NCBI RefSeq assembly: GCF_024362695.1 | Contig: NW_026063240.1 | Span: 434,001-498,000, forward strand | Reading direction: 5' to 3' | DNA: 64,000 nt | From: Pectinophora gossypiella | Lineage: Eukaryota; Arthropoda; Insecta; Lepidoptera; Gelechiidae | Shown: positions 42,603 to 53,416 of the stretch, in pieces | How positions within the stretch are numbered: position 1 is the first letter of the stretch | Layout: the number at the start of each line of letters is the position of its first letter | The notes under the pieces: generated by a model | The model's input: the letters and a program-made list of their open reading frames with translations, nothing else | Told to the model about the DNA's origin: nothing | Databases searched by the model: none | Position numbers and translations under genes: made by a program

Positions 42603-43290
42603 GACTTTGACGTGGCTAGCGGAATCGAACTTCGAATTGAAGATCTGGTAACATGGCATGCAATCAAGCTGGCCAGCCGAGTTTACCGTGTAATTGTAGG
42701 AAGGTTTCCGTTGAGTTTTCCGTATTTGGCGTCTTGGACTAAGATTTTCGAGGACTATATCACGCGCTATTCCAGGTTCAGACACACTCATCACAACTAT
42801 CAGTTGGCATGTTGAAAGCCACATGGTTGCGCTTGAGTACGTCTTTGTACCGCAGGTATTGTCCACCTTGTTTACAGTTCCTTCTAGACACCTCGAAATA
42901 GAAAACCTTTCTGTCATCCATTCGCATGACGTGACCGCACCATCGTAGGTGATGTTTTATGATGAGAGCTTCTATTCCGAATATGCCAGAACGACGTAAT
43001 ACTTCTGTTATTGGAAAACCATCTTGCCGCTTTATGCGAAGGATGGACCTTAGACATTTAAAGTGTTACGTATCAAGTACGCCGCTGAGACTTTGTACAC
43101 TAATATTTTAAGTTTTCCAAAGGCTGCCACCGCACCTGTTATCCGGGCTGGCAACTTCGATGACTTTGGAGTCATTTCATATTTGAGAACACAAATATTT
43201 TAATTTTGAAACTTCCTCTAGCTCAGCGCCATTTAAAGCAACATTGGAAGAAGCTACATCCCCGGAGCATCCTCTGGATGGTTATTTTAA
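42603..43290 (-). pseudogene. Decayed LINE reverse transcriptase C-terminus
   Basis: Minus-strand relic. In pieces and different frames it reads ALNGAELEEVSKLKYLCSQI, RITGAVAAFGKLK, then CLRSILRIKRQDGFPITEVL and LRWCGHVMRMDD with KQGGQYLRYKDVLKRN. These are the conserved steps after RT in a widespread LINE group (LRW.GHV.RM is diagnostic). It has stops, shifts and a deletion around 43080-43130. No tail or target duplication was found. Product is not functional. Confidence 0.8.
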
Positions 43291-45003
43291 AAGGGTTTTG
43301 CACAAAACTATAAATATTCTGGTGTATGACTTAATTGAATCGGCCATTCCTCGGCCAGTTTGGTTAACTGACGCATAGATGTGAGACGTGAGAGATCAAA
43401 AATGATCTTATTCATTTTAGCCATAATTTCAATTAAGCTATAAATAACAATTCCACAGAGTATCCCACTTATGCGTGATACAGAAGCGATATATAAAGAA
43501 AATAGACTAGGAACCATGGCTCCATGTGTTATGACATAGCCTTGTTTCGCGCCGTAGGTAACGACGAATAGCTCTGAAAAGTTACTTCTAAATCAAACTG
43601 TCGTCATCATGTCGTCATGATATTGTCGTATCAGGATAAGTCATAACTTTTCAGGACAATCTGTTTTCTTTAGAGCAATCCACAAGCCGCGTGAAGCCTC
43701 ACGCAGCACATAACAAAGGCCGATGTTGTTCAAGTTTTGGCCTGAATCTGTTTAATAACAAAACCGTACCCCCATATCTCTGTCCGGACAAAATCATCAT
43801 TGGGTTTCCGGAAGTACCTTTTCTGCATCACGGGATAGAATAACGTTAAGGCTAAAATTTAATATCGATCGCCATCGACTCGCAAAGAGGAAGAAGGCTA
43901 AAATCATTCCAGCAGCTGACTCCCATATCTTCAGGGTGAGTTTGTATAACCAGTTATTAATGTGTAGGCATATTATACAGTTCAGATGGTATTTTTGATG
44001 TGTTGGTATTCGTCATCCTTCTTAGCGCGGTAAGAAGTTCTTCAAAGGTCGGGGGTGCCGCTAGATCTTAAGCGAAACCCCGGACCTTGTTGTAACAAAC
44101 TCGACCGATATGTTGTAACAACAAGTCACTGGTATTACTATTGGGATTTAAGACATCGTTAAAATGTGTCCAAAGCGCTGCTAAGTCTTTCTGATCAGTG
44201 AGGCGTTGGGTCTTTTCCTTGTTGTAGATTGAAACTCTCTTCAAAGTTTGTGGCCGAAAACAGTCTTGAAGCTGTCGAAAATCTACCGGAACTGGATTGA
44301 TAGGAATCAGCATAGAGCTGAATTTCACAAGCTTATTCCACCTGGCATTTGTTTTTGAGACATATGGTGACAGAAAAGCCCGCCTGTAGTTCCCCACGAG
44401 CTGATTTTCACGTTAGAACCATCGCACCAATCTTAGTTTTGCGGTCTGGTTTACCAACCAATAACTTAGGTAGAGCAGAGATTTATTATTATTATCATCT
44501 ATATTATCTCATCGACAGATGTGTCTGCTGCGATGTCCGACGTATCTCGGCTTTAAAAGCATGATCGAGTTCTGTTATTGTTTGTCAACTTCGACGGTAT
44601 CTTATGGCCAGCTCGAAGTGGAGGTTTTAGGCGCAAATGTAACAGAAATTTCAATCAAACAAGTCGCTGATCTACCCACCCCTGGCCGCCTCTTAATATG
44701 AGAGCAATCAGTACTTCACTGCAGTTTGTCCTAGTACCGCGTACCATCTAGTAGGAGCCAGTGCTTGGAACTTGCATCCAGCCACGTGGTCTTAAATTTT
44801 TCAGTAAATCGGAAACAGGTTGTGATAGTGAGATTAAACTCAGCACAGAGTATAAGCATATTAAGACTTTTTCAAAGCTATTTGTTTCTTTTATTGCCCG
44901 CATTCAGTTGGTGACAGTCATCTGTCATCCGCCATCATACGCGGTTTACCATATACTTAAAAAGTCGAATTAAGCATGTGTAACAATCTTTATGGTTATA
45001 TTC
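43291..45003. other. No gene recognised
   Basis: Several short frames on both strands (for example 43308-43517 minus and 44068-44397 minus, the latter with KDLAALWTHFNDVLN) show no family that I can name. No TIR, LTR or tail seen. It is the largest unexplained native part of the 40597-54928 element. Confidence 0.4.
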
Positions 45004-45116
45004 TGGTACATAATAGTATATTTAAAAGTTTGTCAATGGCAACACGGCAGCCATCTTGAGTCAGTCGGAAAATAAACGAAATTCACAATCATACGCTCTT
45101 TATTGAAAACTTACCA
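45004..45116 (+). repeat. 5' LTR of gypsy-2
   Basis: 113 bp, one visible difference from 49510-49622. Confidence 0.93.
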
Positions 45117-45117
45117 G

Positions 45118-45130
45118 TGGCGACGAGGAT
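45118..45130 (+). promoter_or_regulatory. Primer-binding site of gypsy-2 (tRNA-Ser type)
   Basis: TGGCGACGAGGAT, one base after the LTR; 13 bases fit the 3' end recalled for tRNA-Ser(GCU). Confidence 0.75.
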
Positions 45131-45193
45131 AAAAATAAAAACAAATAAAGAAGTGTCGTGCGTGCTTAATTATTTACTGTTGTGTATGCAAAA

Positions 45194-46213
45194 ATGTCTA
45201 TCGGAAAAATACAGGAATTCGATGTGGACAGTGGTAACTGGACCTTGTACTGTGAGCGTGTGGAGTTGTACTTCGTGGCTAATGGTATCAAGAACGACAT
45301 GAAATTACCAACGCTAATCGCTTTAATTGGGGATCGCGCATATGAATTGATGGTAAATTTAGCCAGTCCGAAGAAACCAAGCGAATTAACATGCGAAAAA
45401 TTAGTGGAACTAATGACAAATCATCTACAACCACGCCCATCCATAATGGCGGAAAGATACCGGTTTCGGCAACGGCGGCAAGCGAGCGGCGAAAGTATCA
45501 CACAATATATAGCTGCATTGAAGCAATTATCTCGTTATTGCGAATTCGGTGCAACGCTAGACGAAAATATGTGCGATCAATTCGTGTGTGGGTTGAATAG
45601 TGATTTAATACGACAGCGCATGTTTGCAGAAAGTAAACTGACATATAGCACAGCGGTGGGGATTGCGACTTCGTTGGAAGCGGCCGAAAGGGACTCAGCG
45701 GCGGTGGAGGTAAAAGCAGAGCAGAAGCAGATTCAGCAGGTGAATGCTATTAAGTCGTTTACGCGGCGGCCGCAAAGTAAAATGTCGACCAGCGGTAACG
45801 GCGGAAGAGGCAGGGAAAACGGTACGGGTGGCGGTGAATCATACGCGCAGATCAACTGTGCAGCGTGTGGCGGTCAAGGTCATGATGCATCGATATGCCG
45901 CTATAGCAAATTCATTTGCAGTAAATGCAATCGAAGGGGTCACCTGCGCCGAGTATGTACGAACAATAAGGCGCGTAATGAGTCAGAAGTGACGCGGGGC
46001 AATCGACAGAAGAATTTTTACAACAATGTGGAGATTGAAGACGAACAATTAACCACAAGCGAGGAAGAAAATGAACCAATGTTTCAAATGTCGTTAAGCG
46101 ACTATAAACCGGTGAGCATTTCTCTATTAGTGGACGGAAAAAAAAAATATGGAAATAGACACAGGCTCGGCTACATCGTGTATAAGCTGTGCAACATACA
46201 AGTCTTTATTTAG
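45194..46213 (+). CDS. gag: gypsy-2 Gag (about 339 aa)
   Basis: Capsid and nucleocapsid protein. The ATG at 45194 (MSIGKIQEFDVDSGNW) is chosen; upstream in frame there is only a GTG. Residues about 10-170 are the retrotransposon Gag domain (FVANGIKNDMKLPTLIALIG, ESITQYIAALKQLSRYC, FVCGLNSDLIRQR). Two CCHC knuckles follow: CAACGGQGHDASIC and CSKCNRRGHLRRVC near residues 218-256. The frame ends shortly after a run of ten A (46138-46147), where the pol frame takes over in the +1 register. Loss of one A would fuse gag and pol into one frame as in gypsy-1, so the run may be an indel or a shift site. Confidence 0.92.
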   Translation: MSIGKIQEFDVDSGNWTLYCERVELYFVANGIKNDMKLPTLIALIGDRAYELMVNLASPKKPSELTCEKLVELMTNHLQPRPSIMAERYRFRQRRQASGESITQYIAALKQLSRYCEFGATLDENMCDQFVCGLNSDLIRQRMFAESKLTYSTAVGIATSLEAAERDSAAVEVKAEQKQIQQVNAIKSFTRRPQSKMSTSGNGGRGRENGTGGGESYAQINCAACGGQGHDASICRYSKFICSKCNRRGHLRRVCTNNKARNESEVTRGNRQKNFYNNVEIEDEQLTTSEEENEPMFQMSLSDYKPVSISLLVDGKKKYGNRHRLGYIVYKLCNIQVFI

Positions 46214-49001
46214 CCATGTATCATTGGAAAGTTGTAACTTATTGTTTAAATTTTATGATGGTTCAAAAGTGAAGCCGTTGGGCATAATAAAAGTTGATGT
46301 ACAATATGAAGGTGTAAAAAAAAGGTTAGACTTGTATGTAGTGGAGAAAGGAGTGACTTCATTAATTGTAAGGCAGTGGCTGTCGGAGCTACAAATACAA
46401 ATACCCATATTGAAGGGTAGTGGTAAAGACAGTGAGGAAAATGTGGTTTTATCCTGTGGTGTTACGGCTAACGATAATCTTTCGACTGTGCTCAACAGGT
46501 ATACTGATGTGTTCGAGGGTGGTCTCGGTCAGTTCACGGGCGGCACCGCATCGCTGCGCGTACGGCCGGACGCGACGCCGGTGTTCCACCGCGCGCGCCC
46601 GCTGCCGTATGCGCTGCGTGAGCGGGTCGACGCCGAGCTAGACACCATGCTGCGGGAGGGAGTCATCGAGCCGGTTGATTGTTCCGACTGGGCCACACCT
46701 CTCGTCCCAGTGCACAAAAAAGATGGAGGATTAAGAGTTTGCGCTGATTACAAGGTAACCTTGAATCCTGTTTTAATGGTCGACAGATACCCTCTACCTA
46801 CGATACAGGACGTGTTCGCTAATCTAGCTGGTGGAGAAAAGTTCTCAAAAATAGATTTGTCCCAAGCGTACAACCAGATTTGTTTAAATGAGGAATGGAA
46901 ACCTTTCACTGTAATAAATACGCATCGTGGCTTATATCGTTATAACCGATTGGTATATGGTCTTTCGTCCAGCAGTGGTATATTCCAGAGGATTATCAGC
47001 AGCTTAATACAGGGTATCCCTAACGCGCAGGGGTTTTTGGACGATATAATAGTAACCGGAAGTAATGAGGAGTCTCATTTACGTACCTTAGATGCAGTTC
47101 TAAATAAATTACAGAAGTTTGGTTTAAGGGTAAAAAAGAGTAAATGTGTTTTTATGGCGGATGAGGTCAATTATCTGGGTTACATAGTTAGTAAACAAGG
47201 TATTAGAGCGGATCCCAGCAAAATAGAGGCTATTAAGAATATGCCTACACCAAGTAACGTCTCGGAGTTACGTTCATTTTTAGGAATGGTCAACTTTTAC
47301 GCCAAATTCGTTAGAAAAATGAGCGACCACTTACACCCCCTTTATGAGTTGTTAAAAAAAGGGTGTAAGTGGGAGTGGAGGGCAACTTGTGCGAGCGCGT
47401 TCGAACGAGTGAAGGAGCTGCTGGTGGATGGAGCGGTGTTGGCGCACTACTCGCCGCGGCGCACCACCGTGCTCACGTGTGACGCCAGCGCGCATGGTGT
47501 GGGCGGCGTGCTGTCGCAGTTGGAGGACGACGGGCGGGAGCGCGCCGTCGCATACGTCTCACGCAAGCTCACTAGCGCAGAAAAAGCCTACTCACAGATC
47601 CATAGGGAAGCTCTGGCCATAGTGTATTGTGTTAAAAAATTCCACCAATATCTTTATGGGCGTAAGTTTTTGCTTAAAACAGATCACAAGCCACTAGTTA
47701 GTATATTCGGCCCGCAGCAAGGTATACCCAGCATGGCCGCCTGTAGAATGCAACGATGGGCGGTAATTTTATCTGCATATGATTTCGACATTACGTACGT
47801 GAAAACGGATAAAAATGGGGCAGACGCGTTATCCAGGCTACCGATAGACAATAGTGTAGGTGATAATGAAAACTGCGAACAATCGTTTTTACATTTCGCT
47901 TCAGATGCTTTGTTACTTGATAACGGGGAGATAAGGAGATATACAAGGAGTGACCCAATCTTAGGCAGAGTATTGTTATATGTTGAAAACGGGTGGCCAC
48001 AATCCGTCGACATAGAAGGGTTACGCCCCTATTGGAACAGGCGTAACGAGTTGTACACGGAGTTAGGTTGCATCATGTGGGGGCACAGGGTTGTCGTACC
48101 CACCCAGTGTCGAGAGCGAGTACTTAAAGAATTACATGAACCACACATGGGCGTCGTTAAAACCAAAGCGATGGCACGCAGCTACGTGTGGTGGCCAGGG
48201 CTAGACGAGCAGCTGGAGGCGGAGTGCCGGCGTTGCAGCGTGTGCGCCGAGACCGCGGCTGCACCGCCCGCCGCACCGCCGCAGCCCTGGAAGTGGCCAC
48301 AACGCCCCTATGAACGTGTACACATTGACTTTTTAGGCCCACTCTACGGCGAAACGTATTTAGTCACTGTCGATGCTAGGTCTAAATGGATCGAAGTTTT
48401 CAAAATGCAGCGTACGAGTGCAGAATGTACGATTAAAAAATTAAGAGAATCATGGGCTAGGTGGGGGCTACCTAAACAAGTGGTCAGTGACAACGGGCCA
48501 CCATTTACCAGCGAAGAATTTAATAATTTTCTCCGGCGGAACGGCATTTGTCATTCGTTTTCCCCTCCTTATCATCCAGCGTCAAACGGAGCCGCGGAAA
48601 ACGCGGTAAAGATTATTAAAAACGTCATTAAAAAAGCTAAACTAACAAATGTTGATGTAGACACGGCGATATTACGGTTTCTTCTCAATTATCACAATAC
48701 TCCACACTCGACGACTGGGGAAAGCCCCGGCAAGTTATTGCAGGGTAGGAATCTGTACACTAGGTTAAATAGGTTCATACCTGACAGAGAAGGTAGGGTA
48801 GAAGACAAACAGCGTGAAATGATAAGGTCACACGCCCCTGAACGAAAGGAGTCAGTTGTAGGGGAGACACAGTATGGTATAGAAATTACAATTCTAATCG
48901 TAGGTGGTTACAAGGTCAAGTGTTGGAACGCTTGGGCAAAAATAGGTACAATGTTGTGTCACCAGAGGGAACGCTGCAACATAGACACGTTGACCAATTG
49001 A
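46149..49001 (+). CDS. pol: gypsy-2 Pol: protease, RT, RNase H, integrase
   Basis: Pol polyprotein. Protease IDTGSATSCIS is at the very start, so the natural protein must join gag. RT has KIDLSQAYNQI (motif A), YGLSSSSGIFQ (motif B region) and FLDDIIV near residue 296. RNase H: TCDASAHGVGG near 442, then KTDHKPL and GADALSRL. Integrase: HMGVVKTK... CRRCSVC finger near 660-700, Asp in IDFLGPL near 727, Asp in VSDNGPPF near 780, Glu in NGAAENAV near 816. Codons near 46550-46660 and 47400-47560 are strikingly GC-rich compared with the rest. A one-base loss near 48917 shifts the frame just before the C-terminal module, which goes on in another frame. Confidence 0.94.
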   Translation: MEIDTGSATSCISCATYKSLFSHVSLESCNLLFKFYDGSKVKPLGIIKVDVQYEGVKKRLDLYVVEKGVTSLIVRQWLSELQIQIPILKGSGKDSEENVVLSCGVTANDNLSTVLNRYTDVFEGGLGQFTGGTASLRVRPDATPVFHRARPLPYALRERVDAELDTMLREGVIEPVDCSDWATPLVPVHKKDGGLRVCADYKVTLNPVLMVDRYPLPTIQDVFANLAGGEKFSKIDLSQAYNQICLNEEWKPFTVINTHRGLYRYNRLVYGLSSSSGIFQRIISSLIQGIPNAQGFLDDIIVTGSNEESHLRTLDAVLNKLQKFGLRVKKSKCVFMADEVNYLGYIVSKQGIRADPSKIEAIKNMPTPSNVSELRSFLGMVNFYAKFVRKMSDHLHPLYELLKKGCKWEWRATCASAFERVKELLVDGAVLAHYSPRRTTVLTCDASAHGVGGVLSQLEDDGRERAVAYVSRKLTSAEKAYSQIHREALAIVYCVKKFHQYLYGRKFLLKTDHKPLVSIFGPQQGIPSMAACRMQRWAVILSAYDFDITYVKTDKNGADALSRLPIDNSVGDNENCEQSFLHFASDALLLDNGEIRRYTRSDPILGRVLLYVENGWPQSVDIEGLRPYWNRRNELYTELGCIMWGHRVVVPTQCRERVLKELHEPHMGVVKTKAMARSYVWWPGLDEQLEAECRRCSVCAETAAAPPAAPPQPWKWPQRPYERVHIDFLGPLYGETYLVTVDARSKWIEVFKMQRTSAECTIKKLRESWARWGLPKQVVSDNGPPFTSEEFNNFLRRNGICHSFSPPYHPASNGAAENAVKIIKNVIKKAKLTNVDVDTAILRFLLNYHNTPHSTTGESPGKLLQGRNLYTRLNRFIPDREGRVEDKQREMIRSHAPERKESVVGETQYGIEITILIVGGYKVKCWNAWAKIGTMLCHQRERCNIDTLTN

Positions 49002-49321
49002 AACAGTGTTCAAGGCGATCATCTTGTATTTTTCCAAGCAGCAGCACCAGGGAGGGGCAGATGTGGTCGGGGCAGCCGGCCGGCTCGCCTGGCTCACTCG
49101 GCACTCTCGGCGACAGTCAGGTTGTGCTTCATCCACCCGAAGCGTCCCTAACATTTGATGGCTCGGAGCCAAGCACTGCTACGGCAACTGAACAGGGTCC
49201 GCCGACGTTGCATGAAGTACAGCCTGGACCAAATCAGAACGCGATCAGTTTACCTACGAGTAAGAGGTCTAGCACAAGAATCAGGAAACCGGTCGTGCGA
49301 TACGGTTTTGAATACGATTAG
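48920..49321 (+). pseudogene. pol: gypsy-2 integrase C-terminal module after frameshift
   Basis: Reads VLERLGKNRYNVVSPEGTLQ then RHVDQLKQC, the usual C-terminal module of gypsy integrases, then a proline/serine-rich tail ending KPVVRYGFEYD. It is in frame with pol only if one base near 48917 is restored, so this copy makes a Pol with a wrong tail. Confidence 0.88.
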
Positions 49322-49509
49322 TTAGTACATTGTTTTGTGTAACAATTAGCTCTTACATTATTTTGTATGTTATTAAGTATAAGTTTTTTTTTCTTATAGA
49401 ATACCTATGTTAAGTTTAAACACTATATTGTCAAAAAGGCAACCTTAGTATGTTGTTATGTTAATGGATGGATGTCCGTTTTTGTAAGGTGTTTAATTAA
49501 GGGTGAAGG

Positions 49510-49622
49510 TGGTACATAATAGTATATTTAAAAGTTTTTCAATGGCAACACGGCAGCCATCTTGAGTCAGTCGGAAAATAAACGAAATTCACAATCATAC
49601 GCTCTTTATTGAAAACTTACCA
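49510..49622 (+). repeat. 3' LTR of gypsy-2
   Basis: 113 bp; preceded by a purine-rich AAGGGTGAAGG. Confidence 0.93.
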
Positions 49623-50300
49623 TATTCTAGATCCTGTTTCTTAATTAAATCGATTTACTCATTATATCCGCCGTGATTTTTCCTAATATTGTAAGGTACA
49701 AATATCTGTAAATGCCTTGCCCGACTAAAATCTCTCCCAGGAAAAACGGCTTAAGGACCGACTTTATTTCCGATCTTACTAATATTTGGATTTCATACAA
49801 TTGAAATTAGTAGCGGATGGTCACTTAAGATATTTTCCTTCCCTGTCATTTTTTTTTTTTTTTTTTTTTTATTATTATTATTATAAACAATTGCAAAGTA
49901 CATTATCATGTTTAGTACAGTACATCACAAACTTAAAAAGTTTTACCGTGCACTGTAGATTCGTCGATTATAATCGGTAACAGATCAACAAATTATAACA
50001 ATAACAAGATGAGGTAGACATAGATATGGTCGAACACGTATGAATCATAATCGCACCGATCGTTCTTGCAGATATGCAGTGTGCAGTCGTTTTTGTGTAC
50101 CTACATAGTGTTGTTTGTTATGAGCTTTCTATGTGTGCGAAATAATGCATACAGCGTGTGTTAAATTTTGAGTGTTTTCCGTTCCAAGTGGGTGTCGTTA
50201 TTTATAGCTAATATTTATCATTAAGGTGTGTAATAAGTTATATAATTATATATATACATATACACATACAATTACACATAGTAATATACTAGTTTATTAG

Positions 50301-51975
50301 TTAATAAGTGATTTTATTTATATAATATGTAATAAGTTTGTCTTTTATATTGGCCTTTGTTAAGCTATTTTTCAGTGCATCGGGTAATTCGTTTATAATA
50401 TGGGGAATTGTAGATACTATATGATGTTTCCCGTACAGATTGTTGTACCGCGGGACTTGGAGTTTAACTTGTTTTACCCTACGATGTTTTGTGTAACTAC
50501 TGGGAATTATTTTAAGGTCTTCCTTGAAATAGTGTTCCACTAATAAATTGTATTTGACTTTGTCATGTACAGGAATTATCTTACAGTAGTGAAACAAGGC
50601 ATGATAGTTATCTTGGTGCTGTACTTTTATTTTGTAGGGGACAACGGCTTTTAATATTCTTAATTGGAGTCCGTAGATACGATCCAAATGAGTTTTGCAG
50701 GTCAGTCCATAGCTACTTAGTCCATAAGAGATTATAGACTCACCCAATGACTTATACAACATTAACAAAATGGGATATGGAATTTTATTTTTTATTATTG
50801 AAAATTTGGATAGAATAGCTTTTAATCGTTGACATACTAGGTCTATGTGATCTATCCATTTCATACGCCTATCGATGATTAGTCCAAGGTAAGTTTGTTT
50901 ATCTACTAAGTCAATTTCCGGGCAGTTGCATAATTTATCTTGCATGCTATTATGAAGGCAAGTGTGAATATGCGCGTATAGTTTTAAATCTACATTGTTT
51001 TTTCTATTATAGCTGGAGCTTATGTACATCAATTTAGTTTTGCCACTATTGAAGACAAGTCCTGCGTCATGTGACCATTTTATTAGTTCTGTAAAATCAT
51101 CTTGTAGACGACTAAGGGCCACTTTGATGTCGTCGTGTGCCACTAGTAAACATGTGTCGTCAGCATACTGATAGGTCTCAGAGTGTTTTATTACATTTGT
51201 TGCATTATTCACGTAGGAGATATAGTGCAACGGACCGATAACCGATCCCTGCGCAGTACCATCCTTTACAGGAATTTTGTTGCTCAGGGCATCTGACACT
51301 TTAACAAAATATGCACGATCAGTTAGGTAGTCAACACACCAGTTTAGTAAAGGACCTGTGATGCCACATTCCTCTAATCTTTCGATAAGCATATTGTGTT
51401 TTAGAGTGTCAAAGGCCTTACTGTAATCTATAAAAAATACAAGAACATGTTTTCTCTTATTAAGGTGGCCGAAAATTGAATTTGTAAATGCTGAGAGAAG
51501 CTGCGTTGTGTTTTTGCCAGGTTGGAAGCCAAATTGATTAGGGTTAATGATATTGTTGGATTCATAAAAGTGATATATTTGCTTTACTATAAATTTCTCT
51601 ATTATTTTGTCTATAGTCGGTAGAATAGTGATTGGGCGATAGTTGTCGATGTTGGTTTTGCTACCTTTTTTGAAAATGGGCCGTACTATACCTGTTTTTA
51701 GAGTTTCTGGGTATGTCCCTTTACTTACACACGAATTTATGAGTTTGGCTATGGCTGATGATATTCTACTGCAAATTAGCTTAATGTCTAGCGCTCTAAT
51801 GCAGTCTACTCCAGGTGATTTACGAGAGTTCAGTGATTTTATAATTTTCTGTACAGTGAAGCTATTGGCTTTTTTGAAAAATAATGACAGGTTAACCGGT
51901 TTACTATAATATTTTTTATCTAATAAATTAATGTTACAATTTGGCATTATGTTGTTGACGTTACTGACGAAAGAT
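50301..51975 (-). pseudogene. LINE ORF2, reverse transcriptase part
   Basis: RT domain of the LINE. Motifs: SRKSPGVDCIRA, NYRPITILPTIDKIIEK (motif 1-2), FFIDYSKAFDTLKH (motif A), GTAQGSVIGPLHYI (motif B), YQYADDTCLLV (motif C with YADD), LGLIIDRRMKWIDHI (thumb side), then a C-terminal region ending at TAA 50301. The written Met at 51947 is internal: the frame comes from the endonuclease part and is broken only by the 72-bp insertion plus duplication (79 bases, a frame change). Without it, the ORF2 frame runs unbroken from endonuclease to RT. Confidence 0.92.
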
Positions 51976-52047
51976 CAAATCAAATCAAATCAAATCAAAT
52001 ATACTTTATTGCACACAACATACAAAACAGATGAAAAATGTTGCAGA
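51976..52047 (-). mobile_element. 72-bp LINE 3' tail inserted in ORF2
   Basis: On the minus strand it ends TGTGTGCAATAAAGTATATT then TTGAT repeats, a polyadenylation signal and pentanucleotide tail. Flanked by GAAAGAT (51969-51975 and 52048-52054). Removal of insert and one repeat restores the ORF2 frame. Confidence 0.9.
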
Positions 52048-53349
52048 GAAAGATGTTGCAAAATTATGAGCAATATCTGCTGGTTTGATTAAATTATTTT
52101 CAAATGACTTAATTAGTATTTCATCAACGCAAGGTATCACTCTGCCAGTTAGTTTATTTAACAAACTCCAAAGATTTTTCGGATTATTTTTGTTAAGGTA
52201 TATTTGTTGTTTTGTATCGTTGTTTTTTGTATTTTGGATTAATTTGTTAGTTTGATTGCGCACTATATTATATTTTTGTTTTAAGATTTTATTATTTGTG
52301 TCTTTAGTCCACTCGTAAAATAGTTTATCCCTGTAGTTGCAAGACGTGGTAATCCGATTATTTATCCATTTGTTGTTCACGCGTTTAGGATTTTTAGTAA
52401 GTACTTTTAATTTTACTTCAGCATTTTTATAGCAGGTGTTTATACTTTCATTAATATAATTATAGATCTGATTAGGGCAATCCATGTGGTCTACAACGTG
52501 CCAGTCAATATCTAATAGTGATTTTTCTAATAATGTTTGATTGTACGATGTGCGGTATTGAGAGTCACCCTGTATACGCTGTTGCCGAGGTCCAGCGATG
52601 GCCAAAGCGACGGCTCGGTGGTCTGCCAGTTTCAAAGATAGCACCGCTGTGTGAACGTCTCGCGTGCGGGTTCGTGCGTAGATATGGTCAATACAAGTTT
52701 TCGTGACCTTATTATTTATTAATTCTATTCGAGTATATTCAGTAATTCCGCAAGCTAGACCATAGCTGTGCATCATACTATCATATTTATGCTTTATAGG
52801 CCAGTTGTATGATATATCCAGATTCATATACCCTACAAGAAATAAGTCGTGATTATTATTAACGTTAGAGATCAAAGTTTTCAATTCCTTTATAAATAGG
52901 TGTTTACTTCGACGTGGTGGACGATATATGGCACATATTGTTGCAGTATACTGTTCGGGTGTGGTCAAACTAAACAATATTGATTCAAAGTGAAATGTTT
53001 TATAATTTGTTATAGTTAATTTGTGTTTATTGTGAGCGAAAATAATAACACCACCGCCTTTACGACTCGTTCTCAATTCTGTATGCATTTGATAGTCCTC
53101 TAGGTTATATAAGCAACTTATAGAATTACTTATGTTGGATTCTGTGATAATAATTAGGTCAATTACTTTTGTAGAGGAGTAAATATATTGTTCTAATGCG
53201 GTAAAGTTTTTAATCATAGATCTAATATTAGTGTGCAGGCATAGAAGGTTACAGTGATTAGAGTATGAATCTATGTTTTTAATAAAGGTATTAATGTTGA
53301 TGCAGTTGGAAATTTGATTTATATCTTCTAAATTATGAAGCATTATCAT
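52048..53349 (-). pseudogene. LINE ORF2, apurinic-type endonuclease part
   Basis: Endonuclease that nicks target DNA for primed reverse transcription. Motifs: HTNIRSM near residue 40, ITES (catalytic Glu) near 70, RKGGGV near 95, YRPP near 143, CIDHIYAR near 220 and ADHRAV near 243 (catalytic Asp-His). The GD-N-D motif that normally reads GDFNLD is LVGYMNLD here: the first Asp is Tyr. That Asp is expected to be needed for catalysis, so this copy may be inactive on that count too. A linker follows (TKNPKRVNNKWINNRI). The frame then meets the 72-bp insertion. Confidence 0.9.
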
Positions 53350-53416
53350 TTATAGTGGGGGTCGTTTAAATTGTGTGCAATATGTAGTATGTATACAATG
53401 AGAGCGAATATAATGA

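Larger units (their letters stand above)
45004..49622 (+). mobile_element. Ty3/gypsy LTR retrotransposon gypsy-2 with 113-bp LTRs
   Basis: LTRs 45004-45116 and 49510-49622 differ at one visible base (TTTGTC versus TTTTTC). They begin TGGTACATAA, end TTACCA, and are flanked by TATTC (44999-45003 and 49623-49627). tRNA-Ser-type primer site at 45118, gag and pol in different registers, and GGGTGAAGG before the 3' LTR. LTRs this short are at the low end for gypsy elements. Confidence 0.95.

Noticed and set aside
43308..43517. 69-codon minus-strand frame with a hydrophobic stretch
   Set aside because: Considered as a membrane protein or receptor exon, but no family pattern and no splice support.
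44068..44397. 109-codon minus-strand frame
   Set aside because: Protein-like composition but no motif; kept only as part of the unassigned region.
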